The translations under genes were made by a program, and so were the position numbers. Positions 50,496 through 60,016 of a stretch of DNA of 64,000 nucleotides are shown here, piece by piece (position 1 is the stretch's first letter; every line of letters begins with the position of its first letter). The DNA is from Pedobacter nyackensis. Its GTDB lineage: Bacteria; Bacteroidota; Bacteroidia; Sphingobacteriales; Sphingobacteriaceae. The stretch is from the NCBI RefSeq assembly GCF_900176505.1, contig NZ_FWYB01000018.1, positions 61,744-125,743 of the forward strand, in the 5' to 3' direction. The notes below the pieces were generated by a model, which was not told the DNA's origin, made no database searches, and saw only the letters and a list, made by a program, of their open reading frames with translations.

Positions 50496-51732
50496 AAAAA
50501 TAACATGGGTATTGCTGTTGTTGCCATTTTTTGCTTCGGCACAGCAGAAACCGGTCCTTTCGCTGGATACAATTTTGCAGCGCATAGACAAAAATAATCT
50601 GTTTCTGCAGTCCTACGGTTTAAGAGCTGAAAGCTTTAAGCATACTGCAAAAGCGGCAACAGCCTGGATGGCACCAATGGTAGGTGTAGGTACTTTTATG
50701 ACCCCTTATCCCGGTCAGATGATTATGGACGAAGGTGATAAAGGATCTGTAATGGTGCAGCTGGAACAGGATATCCCTAATGCGGTTAAACTGAATGCCA
50801 ACAAGCGCTTTATCGAATCTAAGGGTAAAGTAGAAAATGAAACCCGCGGTGTAACCTTAAACGAATATAAGGCACAAGCTAAGCGTTTGTATTTCGGTTG
50901 GTTGGTTGCCGAGCAGAAGATTGCGGTTTTAAAACAGAACGAGAAAATTATGGAAACGATGAAAAAGATCGAAGAGATCAGGTATCCATATAACCAGTCG
51001 AAATTAGGTAGTGTGTACAAAACCACTGCCGGATTGGAAGAAAACCGTAACATGATCAGAATGCAGGAAGGTGAGATTGCTAAATCCCGCGCCTGGCTAA
51101 ACAGTTTGATGAACATGCGGGGGGATGCTGATTTTACAATCGATACTTCATATCAGCCGGATTTTGTGGCTGCCCCTACAATTGACACCGCTAGTCTGGC
51201 ATTGGCCAGAAACGATATTAAGAAGATGGATTACAGCATACAATCCATGCAGCTAAATATTGAAGCGATGAAAAAGCAAAGCAGGCCCGACTTTAGACTG
51301 CGATTCGATCATATGTCGCCCTTAACCAAGATGATGCCGAAGGCTTACAGTGTGATGGGAATGGTGAGTATTCCAATTGCCCCCTGGTCTGCAAAGATGT
51401 ATAAATCTGAAGTGAAGGGAATGGAATACGAAATTGCGGCGATGGGAAAAGAGAAGGCGGCTATGTTGCAGGAAACCCAGGGGATGCTGTATGGTATGCA
51501 GTTCGAGATCCAGTCGATGCAGAAACGTATTGATGCTATGGAAGATAAAATCATTCCTACACTACAAAAAACACTCGACGTTAACTTTTTAAGCTACCGT
51601 GAGAATAAGATGGAATTGCCTGAGGTAATTGCTGCCTGGGAAGCATTAACCATGATGCAGGTCAGCGTATTGGACGAGAAGTTGAAAATTTATTTAATGA
51701 TTGCCGATTATGAAAAAGAACTATATCGTTAA
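50482..51732 (+). CDS. TolC-family outer-membrane efflux protein (CusC-like)
   Basis: Start at 50482, six nt after a GGAGG; the alternative ATGs at 50461 and 50479 are less well placed. 416 aa, signal peptide to ~residue 19 (FFASAQ). Helical hairpin regions typical of OMF proteins, with unusually Met-rich helices (MKKIEEIRYPY, LTKMMPKAYSVMGMVSIP, MYKSEVKGMEYEIAAMGKEKAAM), which would suit Cu(I) handling. Overlaps the RND gene end by 14 nt. Confidence 0.9.
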   Translation: MYIIKKITWVLLLLPFFASAQQKPVLSLDTILQRIDKNNLFLQSYGLRAESFKHTAKAATAWMAPMVGVGTFMTPYPGQMIMDEGDKGSVMVQLEQDIPNAVKLNANKRFIESKGKVENETRGVTLNEYKAQAKRLYFGWLVAEQKIAVLKQNEKIMETMKKIEEIRYPYNQSKLGSVYKTTAGLEENRNMIRMQEGEIAKSRAWLNSLMNMRGDADFTIDTSYQPDFVAAPTIDTASLALARNDIKKMDYSIQSMQLNIEAMKKQSRPDFRLRFDHMSPLTKMMPKAYSVMGMVSIPIAPWSAKMYKSEVKGMEYEIAAMGKEKAAMLQETQGMLYGMQFEIQSMQKRIDAMEDKIIPTLQKTLDVNFLSYRENKMELPEVIAAWEALTMMQVSVLDEKLKIYLMIADYEKELYR

Positions 51733-52918
51733 AAGCATATTTACCCCCGCTACTTTGATAATGATCGGTATGCTATTGATCAGTTCTTGCGGTAAGAAAA
51801 AGGATAATAATCACGATGCTCATGAAGATCCGGGAGCTGTAAAAATAGATAGTGATCTTGCGCATCTGTTGAAACCTACAAATGAGCAGGTGGTATCTAC
51901 ATTACCCTTAATTAAAGCGGAATATGGTACTAAAATATTCACAGTAGAAGCGCAGGGGATTATCAATTACGATACCCGGAATGAGAACAGTGTGGCTAGT
52001 AGAGTAACTGGGAGAATAGAGCGCTTGCTGATTAAATACAATTACCAGCCGGTTAAAAAGGGCCAGCTGATTATGGAGGTTTATTCTCCTGATCTGGCCG
52101 CTGCTCAGCAGGAGTTGCTTTTTTTAAGGAATTCGAACGACCACACTATGCTGGAAGGCGCTAAGCAACGTTTGTTATTGCTTGGAATGAGCGCTTCGGG
52201 TGTTAATCAATTGCTGAAGACAGGAAAGGTGAATTACCGTATTCCGGTATATAGCAATGCAAATGGGTATATACTGGAGAAATCGGCCGCCGCTGCACCG
52301 GCATCGGCCCCTTCGGCGGCTACGCCCGCTGCCGGTGGAGATGGAATGAGCGGTATGAGTGGAGGAGGAGCGGCAGCACCCGCGCCGTCGGCTGCCCCTG
52401 TAAGCTCTCCGGTAATGCTTCGGGAAGGTCAGTATGTTAGCGCAGGGCAATCACTTTTCACCATCTATAATGCCGACCGCCTTGTTGCCGAGTTTTCTTT
52501 AAAACCTGCAATGGCATCTCTGGTAAGAAAGGGCGATAAGTTTGCATTTTATAAGACGGCAGATAAAAGCACCATTCAAACCGCAACTATTGGTATGATA
52601 CAGCCAGTATTTAAAAACGGAGAGAATTTTACCATTGCCAGAGTGTACCTCAATAAGCCCGATTTTAGGGTCGGTGAATTGCTTACAGCAAGGATCCCCG
52701 TATTGCTTGCAGCTTCGTGGTGGCTCCCCGAATCGGCAGTAGTGATGCTTGGCAATAAAACCATTGTCTTTAAAAAGGAAGGGAATGTAGTAATTCCTAA
52801 ACCTGTAAATGCTGGCATTACCATTGGAGGAATGGTGCAGATTAAAGAAGACATTAGCAATTGGGAAATAAGTAAAAATGCGTCGTACCTCGTAGATAGC
52901 GAAAGCTTTATTAAATAG
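51710..52918 (+). CDS. CusB-like RND periplasmic adaptor (lipoprotein) with Ala/Pro/Met-rich insertion
   Basis: Start at 51710 gives MKKNYIVKSIFTP and a lipobox ISSCGK; overlaps the OMF gene by 23 nt. 402 aa. Adaptor core: ASRVTGRIERLLIKYNYQPVKKGQLIMEVYSPDLAAAQQE (barrel-sandwich and hairpin). Residues ~192-234 are a low-complexity Ala/Pro/Ser/Gly/Met stretch (GMSGMSGGG) inserted in the hybrid domain; the DNA there is distinctly GC-rich. Links the RND pump to the outer-membrane channel. Confidence 0.9.
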   Translation: MKKNYIVKSIFTPATLIMIGMLLISSCGKKKDNNHDAHEDPGAVKIDSDLAHLLKPTNEQVVSTLPLIKAEYGTKIFTVEAQGIINYDTRNENSVASRVTGRIERLLIKYNYQPVKKGQLIMEVYSPDLAAAQQELLFLRNSNDHTMLEGAKQRLLLLGMSASGVNQLLKTGKVNYRIPVYSNANGYILEKSAAAAPASAPSAATPAAGGDGMSGMSGGGAAAPAPSAAPVSSPVMLREGQYVSAGQSLFTIYNADRLVAEFSLKPAMASLVRKGDKFAFYKTADKSTIQTATIGMIQPVFKNGENFTIARVYLNKPDFRVGELLTARIPVLLAASWWLPESAVVMLGNKTIVFKKEGNVVIPKPVNAGITIGGMVQIKEDISNWEISKNASYLVDSESFIK

Positions 52919-52922
52919 AACT

Positions 52923-54143
52923 ATGGAACGGAAATTATTTTTAAAAGGATTGGCCATTGTGGCTGTGCTTCCATCGGTATTTATTGCGGCTTGCAGCAAT
53001 GAAAAGAAACCTGAAGCAGCAGGTGCAGCAAAAGAAAAACAGCAAACTTTTACCTGCCCAATGCACCCGCAAGTAATAAAAAATGAAATGGGAACCTGCC
53101 CGATTTGCGGGATGGATCTGGTGCCGTTTGAAAAAAACAGCGATGATAAAGCCTTAAAGATTGATGCTACACGACAGGCATTGGCAAATATAACCACCAT
53201 AGTAATCGGTGCAAATAGCTTGGCAGGTACCAAACAACTCAACGGAAGACTAACGGTGAATCCCGAACAAAGTAGTTACATCTCCAGTAGAATTGCCGGA
53301 CGTGTTGAACAATTGTATGTAAGGGAAACCGGTGTTAAGGTGAGCAAAGGGCAACCTTTGTATAAGTTGTATTCTGAGCAATTGACTACCCTTCAGCAAG
53401 AGTACCTGATGGCAGTAGCTCAGGAAAAACAATTTCAGGGCGATAAAATAGAAAAGCAGATAGTGGCTTCGGCTAAGCAAAAACTACTTTTGTACGGACA
53501 ATCTGAAAGTCAGGTACAGCAACTGATTAAAACACAAAAGAAAGATCCTTTTGTCGTGTTTTATGCTCCTGAAGGGGGTGTCATTGCCGAGTTGTCGGTA
53601 ACGCAGGGACAATACGTAACAGAGGGAAGTCCGATATTAAGATTGGAAGGCTATGGTCAGTTATGGGTAGAAGCCGATGTGTATCCCAATGAGGTAAAAA
53701 ATATCAAAGTGGGACAGAAAGTTAAAGTGATTGTTGCAGGATGGGAAAACCAGCCGCAGGAAATGACCATTAGCTTTATTACCCCGGCTTTGCAATCCGG
53801 TACACAGCTTACACAAATCAGAGGTAGTATTCCTAATCCCGGTAATCAGTGGCAGCCGGGTTTGCAAGCCAATGTTCTGCTTCCTTTAGCGAGTACGGGC
53901 AATGTGTTAACCTTGCCTGTCGATGCTGTAATAAGAGAGGGAAAAGGTATGCATGTGTGGATTAAAAAGAGCAAAGACACCTTTGAACCGCAATTGGTGA
54001 AAACCGGTCAGGAGAATGATAGTCAGGTAGAGATTACGGAAGGCCTGACAAACGGAGATCAGGTCGTGGTAACAGGTGCTTACCTTTTGTATAGCGAGTA
54101 TATCCTTAAAAAGGGTAAAAATCCGGTTGATGTATTAAAATAA
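52923..54143 (+). CDS. CusB-like RND periplasmic adaptor with heavy-metal-binding domain
   Basis: 406 aa, lipobox IAACSN. The N-terminal heavy-metal-binding domain reads FTCPMHPQVIKNEMGTCPICGMDLVPF (residues ~40-66), with CPMHP and CPxCGM Cys/Met ligands. It is followed by the adaptor core (ISSRIAGRVEQLYVRETGVKVSKGQPLYKLYSEQL) and membrane-proximal domain. A second adaptor in the same operon; the two may form a heteromeric ring or serve alternative functions. Confidence 0.92.
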   Translation: MERKLFLKGLAIVAVLPSVFIAACSNEKKPEAAGAAKEKQQTFTCPMHPQVIKNEMGTCPICGMDLVPFEKNSDDKALKIDATRQALANITTIVIGANSLAGTKQLNGRLTVNPEQSSYISSRIAGRVEQLYVRETGVKVSKGQPLYKLYSEQLTTLQQEYLMAVAQEKQFQGDKIEKQIVASAKQKLLLYGQSESQVQQLIKTQKKDPFVVFYAPEGGVIAELSVTQGQYVTEGSPILRLEGYGQLWVEADVYPNEVKNIKVGQKVKVIVAGWENQPQEMTISFITPALQSGTQLTQIRGSIPNPGNQWQPGLQANVLLPLASTGNVLTLPVDAVIREGKGMHVWIKKSKDTFEPQLVKTGQENDSQVEITEGLTNGDQVVVTGAYLLYSEYILKKGKNPVDVLK

Positions 54144-54197
54144 AACCATCACCTAATTAAAAAAAACTTAATAAGTAAATATTTAAAACACAGAAAA

Positions 54198-54764
54198 ATG
54201 AGAACGATAACAAATTTTGTAATTACGTTGGCTGCGGTAACTTTATTTGCAGCATGCGGAAACACCCAAAAACCAGCAGAAACAGATCCTCATGCAGGGC
54301 ATAATCATGCACCTGGTGAAGGGCATGGCGCGCCAGTAGAAAAAGTTGTAGCCTCTGGAGTAATCATAAAAGACGATAAATTAAATGCAGTTTATCAGCA
54401 CTACGTTCACCTGACTAAAGCGCTGGTTGCCGGTGATATGGCAGAGGCTAAAGTAGCCGTAAATGCTATTGAGCTGGGGTCGAAAGCGTTAAATAACGGT
54501 GCTACTTTAACCGCTTTGGCGGCTAAGATTGGCGCGGCGACTGACATAGATGTGCAAAGAACATTGTTCTCTGATTTGAGCAACGATTTTATCCAGAGGG
54601 TAAAAACTGCCGGACTAAGTAGTGGAGAAGTTTATGTAGAGTATTGCCCAATGGCCTTAAATGATAAGGGGGCATCCTGGTTAAGCAATGAAAAGGACAT
54701 CAAAAACCCATATTTTGGTGATAGCATGTTGACTTGTGGTGAGGTAAAAGAGACCATTAAATAA
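54198..54764 (+). CDS. DUF3347-domain lipoprotein, copper-linked
   Basis: 188 aa, lipobox FAACGN. A His-rich linker (DPHAGHNHAPGEGHGA) precedes the DUF3347 helical domain (VYQHYVHLTKALVAGDMAEAKVAV ... VYVEYCPMALNDKGASWLS ... YFGDSMLTCGEV). The Cys and Met residues YCPMA and MLTCG are conserved-looking metal ligands. Commonly found with CusCBA-type systems in Bacteroidota; possible periplasmic copper buffer. Confidence 0.88.
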   Translation: MRTITNFVITLAAVTLFAACGNTQKPAETDPHAGHNHAPGEGHGAPVEKVVASGVIIKDDKLNAVYQHYVHLTKALVAGDMAEAKVAVNAIELGSKALNNGATLTALAAKIGAATDIDVQRTLFSDLSNDFIQRVKTAGLSSGEVYVEYCPMALNDKGASWLSNEKDIKNPYFGDSMLTCGEVKETIK

Positions 54765-54840
54765 TTTTTAGATTATATGCTTCATTTAGTATCTTAGGAA
54801 AGACTAATTTGTATTTAACAATAAGAAACTATCTATAGAA

Positions 54841-55272
54841 ATGAAACACTTAACTTTTGTATTGCTTTTGACGGCGATTTCCTTTGCGGGCCTTGCCCAG
54901 AATAAAGATGCTATTGTTGGCAAATGGATCAACTCACTAAATGAGGCTCATATTGATATCACGAAACGAGGTGATAAATATTTTGGTAAGATTGTTTGGT
55001 TAAAGGATCCTAAGGACGAAAAAGGTGTTACCAAGATAGATTTGAAAAACCCGAATGAGAAGTTAAGATCTAAACCTATTGTAGGGTTGGAGATCCTAAA
55101 GAACTTTGTTTTTGATGATGGAAGGTGGACCGGTGGTACCATTTATGACCCGAAATCAGGTAAGACCTATAAGTGTAATATGAAACTGAATGGTAAGGAC
55201 GAGTTAGATATGAGAGGGTACATTGGCTTCTCTCTACTTGGTAGAACTGAAATCTGGAAAAGAGTTAAATAG
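54841..55272 (+). CDS. DUF2147-family secreted protein
   Basis: 143 aa, signal peptide to ~residue 20. The beta-rich body IVGKWINSLNEAHIDITKRGDKYFGKIVWLKDP and GGTIYDPKSGKTYKCNMKLNGKDELDMRGYIGFSLLGRTEIWKR matches the DUF2147 pattern (G-x-W..., YDPxxGKtY, LxvRGYiG). Function unknown. Its TAG is followed directly by the ATG of the next gene. Confidence 0.88.
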   Translation: MKHLTFVLLLTAISFAGLAQNKDAIVGKWINSLNEAHIDITKRGDKYFGKIVWLKDPKDEKGVTKIDLKNPNEKLRSKPIVGLEILKNFVFDDGRWTGGTIYDPKSGKTYKCNMKLNGKDELDMRGYIGFSLLGRTEIWKRVK

Positions 55273-56286
55273 ATGAAGCATATAATTTGTTGGCTGTTAT
55301 TACTGCCATTTTTTGGTTTTGCACAAACCTATAACTTGATACCCTTAACAACCGGTACCAACACCAGTCTCAGAGGGATGTCCGTGGTTTCTGATCAGAT
55401 AGCCTGGGTAAGTGGCAGCAATGGATACATTGGGAAAACAACCGATGCTGGGAAAACCTGGCAATGGACACAGCCAGCAGGTTATGAAAAATTAGATTTT
55501 AGAGATATTGAAGCTTTTGATCAACATAAAGCTATTGTCGTAAATGCCGGTTCACCCGCGTATATTTTACTGACTGTTGATGGTGGAAAGACCTGGACTG
55601 AACGGTATAAAAACCTGGATTCGGCCATCTTTTTAGATGGAATGGATTTCTGGAATGCGAAAAATGGGATCATCTTTGGTGATCCCATTTTGAATAAAAT
55701 GCAGTTGTTACGCACACAGGATGGTGGATTGAGCTGGAACCCCATTACTTCAAATTTAAAATTTGATATGACGGTAGGAGAAGCCGGATTTGCTGCAAGT
55801 GGATCAACCATTAAAACTTTGCCGGGTGGCCACACCTGGATTGCAACCGGTGGAGCTGTTGCAAATATTTATTTTTCTGATAACTATGCCTATACCTGGA
55901 AAAAGTTTAGCTGCCCGATTATACAGGGTGAATCCAGTACAGGGACCTTTTCGATGGCCTTTCACGATAAAAAGAGAGGCGTTGTTGTTGGAGGGAATTA
56001 CCTGAAAGATAAAGAAAACTCCAATAATGTATTGGTAACTAAGGATGGCGGAATGAACTGGGAAAAGCCAGTAAAGCCAGTTAGTGGTTACCGTTCTGGT
56101 GTTACTTATCTTAATGCTAAAGTATTAGTGGCTACCGGCACCTCCGGGACAGATGTTTCTCAGGATGGTGGCATGAACTGGTACCATATTTCTGATCAGA
56201 GTTTTAACGTGGTACAGAAATCTAAAAAAGGTAAATTGGTACTGCTTGCCGGTAATAAAGGTGTGATTTATAAGGTGACTCCTTAG
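55273..56286 (+). CDS. YCF48/photosystem-II-stability-factor-like beta-propeller protein
   Basis: 337 aa, signal peptide to ~residue 18 (FFGFAQ). Repeated propeller blades with T-D-G-G-K-T-W motifs: TTDAGKTWQWT, TVDGGKTWTER, TQDGGLSWNP, TKDGGMNWEKP, SQDGGMNWYH. Known relatives are assembly or binding proteins; in Bacteroidota they are often annotated as oxidoreductases without evidence. Co-transcribed with the DUF2147 gene. Confidence 0.85.
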   Translation: MKHIICWLLLLPFFGFAQTYNLIPLTTGTNTSLRGMSVVSDQIAWVSGSNGYIGKTTDAGKTWQWTQPAGYEKLDFRDIEAFDQHKAIVVNAGSPAYILLTVDGGKTWTERYKNLDSAIFLDGMDFWNAKNGIIFGDPILNKMQLLRTQDGGLSWNPITSNLKFDMTVGEAGFAASGSTIKTLPGGHTWIATGGAVANIYFSDNYAYTWKKFSCPIIQGESSTGTFSMAFHDKKRGVVVGGNYLKDKENSNNVLVTKDGGMNWEKPVKPVSGYRSGVTYLNAKVLVATGTSGTDVSQDGGMNWYHISDQSFNVVQKSKKGKLVLLAGNKGVIYKVTP

Positions 56287-56326
56287 TCTATTGCTAGACA
56301 CCAAAGTCACCCTTGGTATTTTGCTT

Positions 56327-56719
56327 TTACTTCATTGAATACAGCCCGAAGGGGTTTCCTTCGGTATCTGAACAAATAGCGATAAATCCATATTCGCCAA
56401 TAGAGAATTTTGAGCGACTAACGTGTCCACCTGCACCTGCAACGCGGCTTTCTTCAATACTGCAATCATCGCAGGGAAAATACACCATCGTATTGACACA
56501 AACTCCGTCACCCTCTTTAGCTCCCACCATCTCAACCAGCGCTCCTGATACCCCCATATTTCCCGGGTCTGAGAAAAAGGCCATTTTCATACTTTCCGGA
56601 GCTTCGGCAGGAGTGTCCATGTCTCTAAATTTTGTACCTAACACACTGCTGTAAAATTTCTTTGCTCTTCCAATGTTACTCACATAGATTTCAAACCAAC
56701 AGATTACATTTTGATTCAT
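56327..56719 (-). CDS. VOC-family (glyoxalase/bleomycin-resistance-like) protein
   Basis: 130 aa. VOC fold start ICWFEIYVSNIGRAKKFYSSVLGTKF and end GFIAICSDTEGNPFGLYS. The pattern matches the DUF-type PhnB/YdhR-like VOC proteins whose substrate is not known; the metal-binding His of glyoxalase I is not evident. Convergent with the YCF48 gene. Confidence 0.88.
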   Translation of the reverse strand: MNQNVICWFEIYVSNIGRAKKFYSSVLGTKFRDMDTPAEAPESMKMAFFSDPGNMGVSGALVEMVGAKEGDGVCVNTMVYFPCDDCSIEESRVAGAGGHVSRSKFSIGEYGFIAICSDTEGNPFGLYSMK

Positions 56720-56728
56720 TTTGATAAG

Positions 56729-56787
56729 CTTTAATTGTTTAAGATAATTCCAATTTACTTAATTAAGTCGAACTCTTTAATTGTTTA
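56729..56787. promoter_or_regulatory. Direct repeats flanking a palindrome upstream of the TolC/ABC exporter operon
   Basis: The 13-mer CTTTAATTGTTTA occurs at 56729-56741 and 56775-56787, on either side of the 12-bp palindrome ACTTAATTAAGT (56757-56768). The region lies between the divergent VOC gene and the exporter operon. Candidate binding site; low complexity weakens the case. Confidence 0.35.
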
Positions 56788-56908
56788 TGCATTAAATTAT
56801 TTGTGCATATACGACAACAAAAAGCACTTTGAAAGGTTTTGAATCATTAATATAATCTTCCTTTAATTTCTTTTAATCAAATGGTTAAGTTGTTTGTTAA
56901 ATAAAGAA

Positions 56909-58177
56909 ATGGAAATGAAATCTATATTTTTTACTACTATTATTTGTTTCGCATTTTATCAAACGAATGCACAAAATATAGAAGTCCTTTCTATCGAAGA
57001 ATGCTATACATTAGCCCGTCAGAATTATCCTTTGGTAAAACAGGCAGAATTGATCTCAAAGGCTGCTGATTATGGAATTGATAACGCAGCAAAAGGGTAT
57101 CTGCCGCAATTTAACATCAACGGGCAGGCCAGTTACCAATCGGATGTAACCAAAATCCCTATCCAAATTCCGGGCAGGACCATTCCTGAATTGAGTAAAG
57201 ACCAATATCGGTTAAGCGGAGAAGGTACACAGGTGTTATTTGATGGCGGAGCGATCAGGCAACAAAAGGCCGCAATAGCGAGCAATGCCGCTGTTGCAAG
57301 TCAACAGTTGGAAGTGGAACTGTATAAGCTGAAGGATAGGATTAATCAGCTTTTTTTCGGTGTACTGTTGATAGATGGGCAATTGAAACAAAATGAATTG
57401 CTTAAAAAGGATGTTCAATTGGGAATTGACAAAACAAAAGCTGCTCTGGCCAATGGAGTCGCATTAAAAAGTAGTTTGAACATGCTCAAAGCAGAGCTGC
57501 TTAAAGTAAATCAAAAAGGCATAGAATTGAAATTTACCCGTAAAGGCTATCTGGATGTACTTGGATTGTTTATTCATAAACCTCTTCCTGAAAACATTGT
57601 GTTGTTAAAGCCAGTACGACCATCTCGCGGGGCAGAAATCCATAGGCCGGAATTAAGCTTGTACGAAAGTCAGCGTAAAAGTCTGGATGTCAGAGAACAA
57701 AACATCGCTGTGCGAAACCTACCAAGGTTTAATTTGTTCTTACAGGGGGGGATAGGTAGACCTGCGTTAAATATGTTAGATAATTCTGTTGAACCTTTTG
57801 CTATCGGTGGCCTTAGAATGAACTGGCCTTTATCCGGCTTTTACACGAGTAAAAAAGAGAAAGCCATTATAGAGATCAACAGAAAGGAGATAGATCTGCA
57901 AAAAGAGAGTTTCTTGCTGAACACCAATTTTATGGTAAAACAACAGAATGCAGAAATTGATAAACAATTCGACCTGTTGCATACGGATGATGAAATTATC
58001 GCCCTCCGTGTAAGTATTAAAGAATCATTTGCTGCACAGCTGGAAAATGGAGTGATCAATACCAGCGATTATTTAAGGGAGGTAAATGCCGAAGATCAGG
58101 CACGGCAAAGCAAAGTTATACATGAAATACAATTGTTGATGGCTTTGTATAATAGACAAATCACAACTGGTAATTAG
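56909..58177 (+). CDS. TolC-family outer-membrane efflux protein of an ABC exporter
   Basis: Start at 56909 (MEMKSIFF), near the signal peptide (to ~residue 22, TNAQ); 422 aa. OMF hallmarks: SIEECYTLARQNYPLVKQAELISKAA and the repeated long alpha-hairpins, with LDVREQNIAVRNLPRFNLFLQGGIG as the second repeat. First gene of a TolC-HlyD-ATPase-ATPase-permease-permease operon, so it should form the outer-membrane channel of that exporter. Confidence 0.9.
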   Translation: MEMKSIFFTTIICFAFYQTNAQNIEVLSIEECYTLARQNYPLVKQAELISKAADYGIDNAAKGYLPQFNINGQASYQSDVTKIPIQIPGRTIPELSKDQYRLSGEGTQVLFDGGAIRQQKAAIASNAAVASQQLEVELYKLKDRINQLFFGVLLIDGQLKQNELLKKDVQLGIDKTKAALANGVALKSSLNMLKAELLKVNQKGIELKFTRKGYLDVLGLFIHKPLPENIVLLKPVRPSRGAEIHRPELSLYESQRKSLDVREQNIAVRNLPRFNLFLQGGIGRPALNMLDNSVEPFAIGGLRMNWPLSGFYTSKKEKAIIEINRKEIDLQKESFLLNTNFMVKQQNAEIDKQFDLLHTDDEIIALRVSIKESFAAQLENGVINTSDYLREVNAEDQARQSKVIHEIQLLMALYNRQITTGN

Positions 58178-58194
58178 ATTTTAATAAAAAAATC

Positions 58195-59097
58195 ATGAAA
58201 CAGACCATTTTTGCAACATTGGTAATCTTATCTCTGATTTCCTGCAGCGCTAAGGAACAGGCCTTTGATGCATCCGGTACATTCGAGGCGGTAGAGACAA
58301 TTGTATCTGCCGAGGTAACCGGACTTATTAACACCTTAAATATTGAAGAGGGGAAGGAGTTAAAGGCAGGAGAAATAGTGGGCCATATCGATAGTACGCA
58401 GCTGTACCTGAAAAAGAAACAGCTGGAGGCCCAGGTGGTGGCAGTCTTAGGTAAAAGACCTGACGTTACTGCACAGGTTGCTCCTCATCGGGAACAATTG
58501 AAACAGGCTGTTAACGAGCAACAACGAATCTCCAATTTGCTAATGGTTGATGCTGCCACTGCGAAGCAAATGGACGATGGAAATGCGCAGGTTGCCATTA
58601 TTAAAAAGCAAATCGCAGCACAGGAATCTGCCTTAGGGATTACTTCAGCGAGTTTGAACAAAGAAACCGAGCCTTTGAATATGCAAATTGAGCAGGTAAA
58701 TGATCAGCTTGCAAAATGCCGGATTGTAAATAAAACGGTAGGTTCTGTGCTGGTGAAATATGCAGAGGTAAATGAAATGGCGATCGCAGGTAAGCCTTTG
58801 TATAAAGTTAGCGATCTGTCTACCATGATTTTAAGAGCTTACATAACGGATAAGCAGTTGTCTAGTGTCAAACTAGGACAAAAAGTTGAAGTTTTGGTCG
58901 ACGATGTGGGGGAGAAATATAAAACCTATGAAGGTATTGTGGAGTGGATTAGCGATAAAGCTGAGTTTACACCTAAAACGATTCAGACTAAAGATGAGCG
59001 GACCAATCTGGTTTATGCGGTAAAGATAAGGGTGAAAAACGATGGTTATCTTAAAATAGGAATGTATGGAGAGATAAATTTCTTAAAAAAGATATGA
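58195..59097 (+). CDS. HlyD-family periplasmic adaptor (lipoprotein)
   Basis: 300 aa, lipobox ISCSAK. Barrel-sandwich halves at FEAVETIVSAEVTGLINTLNIEEGKELKAGEIVGHIDSTQL and VGSVLVKYAEVNEMAIAGKPLYKVSDLS surround a ~100-residue coiled-coil hairpin. Relative of YbhG/YhiI. Stop codon overlaps the ATPase start (ATGA), showing translational coupling. Confidence 0.92.
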   Translation: MKQTIFATLVILSLISCSAKEQAFDASGTFEAVETIVSAEVTGLINTLNIEEGKELKAGEIVGHIDSTQLYLKKKQLEAQVVAVLGKRPDVTAQVAPHREQLKQAVNEQQRISNLLMVDAATAKQMDDGNAQVAIIKKQIAAQESALGITSASLNKETEPLNMQIEQVNDQLAKCRIVNKTVGSVLVKYAEVNEMAIAGKPLYKVSDLSTMILRAYITDKQLSSVKLGQKVEVLVDDVGEKYKTYEGIVEWISDKAEFTPKTIQTKDERTNLVYAVKIRVKNDGYLKIGMYGEINFLKKI

Positions 59098-60014
59098 GCA
59101 ACGGATATGCCATAGCGGTAAACCAACTCCGTAAAACCTATGGTAAGGAGCAGTTTGTTGCGGTTGATGATGTTTCGTTCCATGTGGATAAAGGAGAGGT
59201 GTTTGGCCTGATTGGCCCGGATGGTGCTGGCAAAACCAGTATTTTTAGAGTCTTAACTACTTTGCTGCTTGCCGAAAAAGGAACCGCAAGTGTGGAAGGC
59301 TATGATGTGCAGAAGGACTATAAGCAGATCAGAAAAATAATTGGTTATATGCCGGGGCGCTTCTCGCTCTATCCTGATCTTACAGTAGCTGAAAATCTGA
59401 ATTTTTTTGCTACCGTTTTTGGAACCACCGTTGAGGAGAATTATCACCTGATAGCAGATATTTACGTACAGCTGGAACCATTTAAGGATAGAAGAGCAGG
59501 GAAACTTTCGGGCGGGATGAAGCAAAAGCTGGCTTTATGCTGTGCACTTATCCATAAGCCAGTCGTATTGTTTCTGGATGAACCCACAACAGGCGTAGAT
59601 CCCGTTTCCAGAAAGGAGTTCTGGGAGATGCTCAAAAGATTGAAAGCGCAGGGGATTACCATTCTGGTGTCTACACCTTATATGGATGAAGCCGCATTGT
59701 GCGACCGCATCGCCCTGATTCAACAAGGGAAAATACTGTCGATCGATACCCCTGAAAATATGGTGAAGCAGTATCCTGAACAATTGTATGCGATTAAAGC
59801 CGATCAAACCTATGAACTGATTAAAGCGCTTAGAAAGTATCCGGAAGTATTGGATTGTTATGCTTTTGGTGACTATACACATGTTTCCTTTAAACATGTT
59901 TTTGAGGATGATTTATTGCGGCGTTACCTGATGAGCGAAGGTTTAAGTCAAATAGAGATTAAACCTGCTGTACCTACAATTGAAGATTATTTTATCAAGT
60001 TATTAAAAAGCTAG
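59094..60014 (+). CDS. ABC exporter ATPase 1 (YbhF N-half-like)
   Basis: 306 aa. Walker A GPDGAGKTS, Q-loop region YMPGRFSLYPDL, signature LSGGMKQKL, Walker B VLFLDEPTTGVDP, H-loop replaced by STPYMDEA. In E. coli YbhF the two ATPase domains are fused; here they are separate genes. Pairs with the next ATPase to power the ABC-2 permeases. Confidence 0.93.
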   Translation: MSNGYAIAVNQLRKTYGKEQFVAVDDVSFHVDKGEVFGLIGPDGAGKTSIFRVLTTLLLAEKGTASVEGYDVQKDYKQIRKIIGYMPGRFSLYPDLTVAENLNFFATVFGTTVEENYHLIADIYVQLEPFKDRRAGKLSGGMKQKLALCCALIHKPVVLFLDEPTTGVDPVSRKEFWEMLKRLKAQGITILVSTPYMDEAALCDRIALIQQGKILSIDTPENMVKQYPEQLYAIKADQTYELIKALRKYPEVLDCYAFGDYTHVSFKHVFEDDLLRRYLMSEGLSQIEIKPAVPTIEDYFIKLLKS

Positions 60015-60016
60015 CT

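Noticed and set aside
52499..53242. Long minus-strand open frame (247 codons) across the two adaptor genes
   Set aside because: It lies opposite two well-supported adaptor genes, spans their junction, has no recognisable domain and shows Cys/Phe-rich composition typical of antisense readings.
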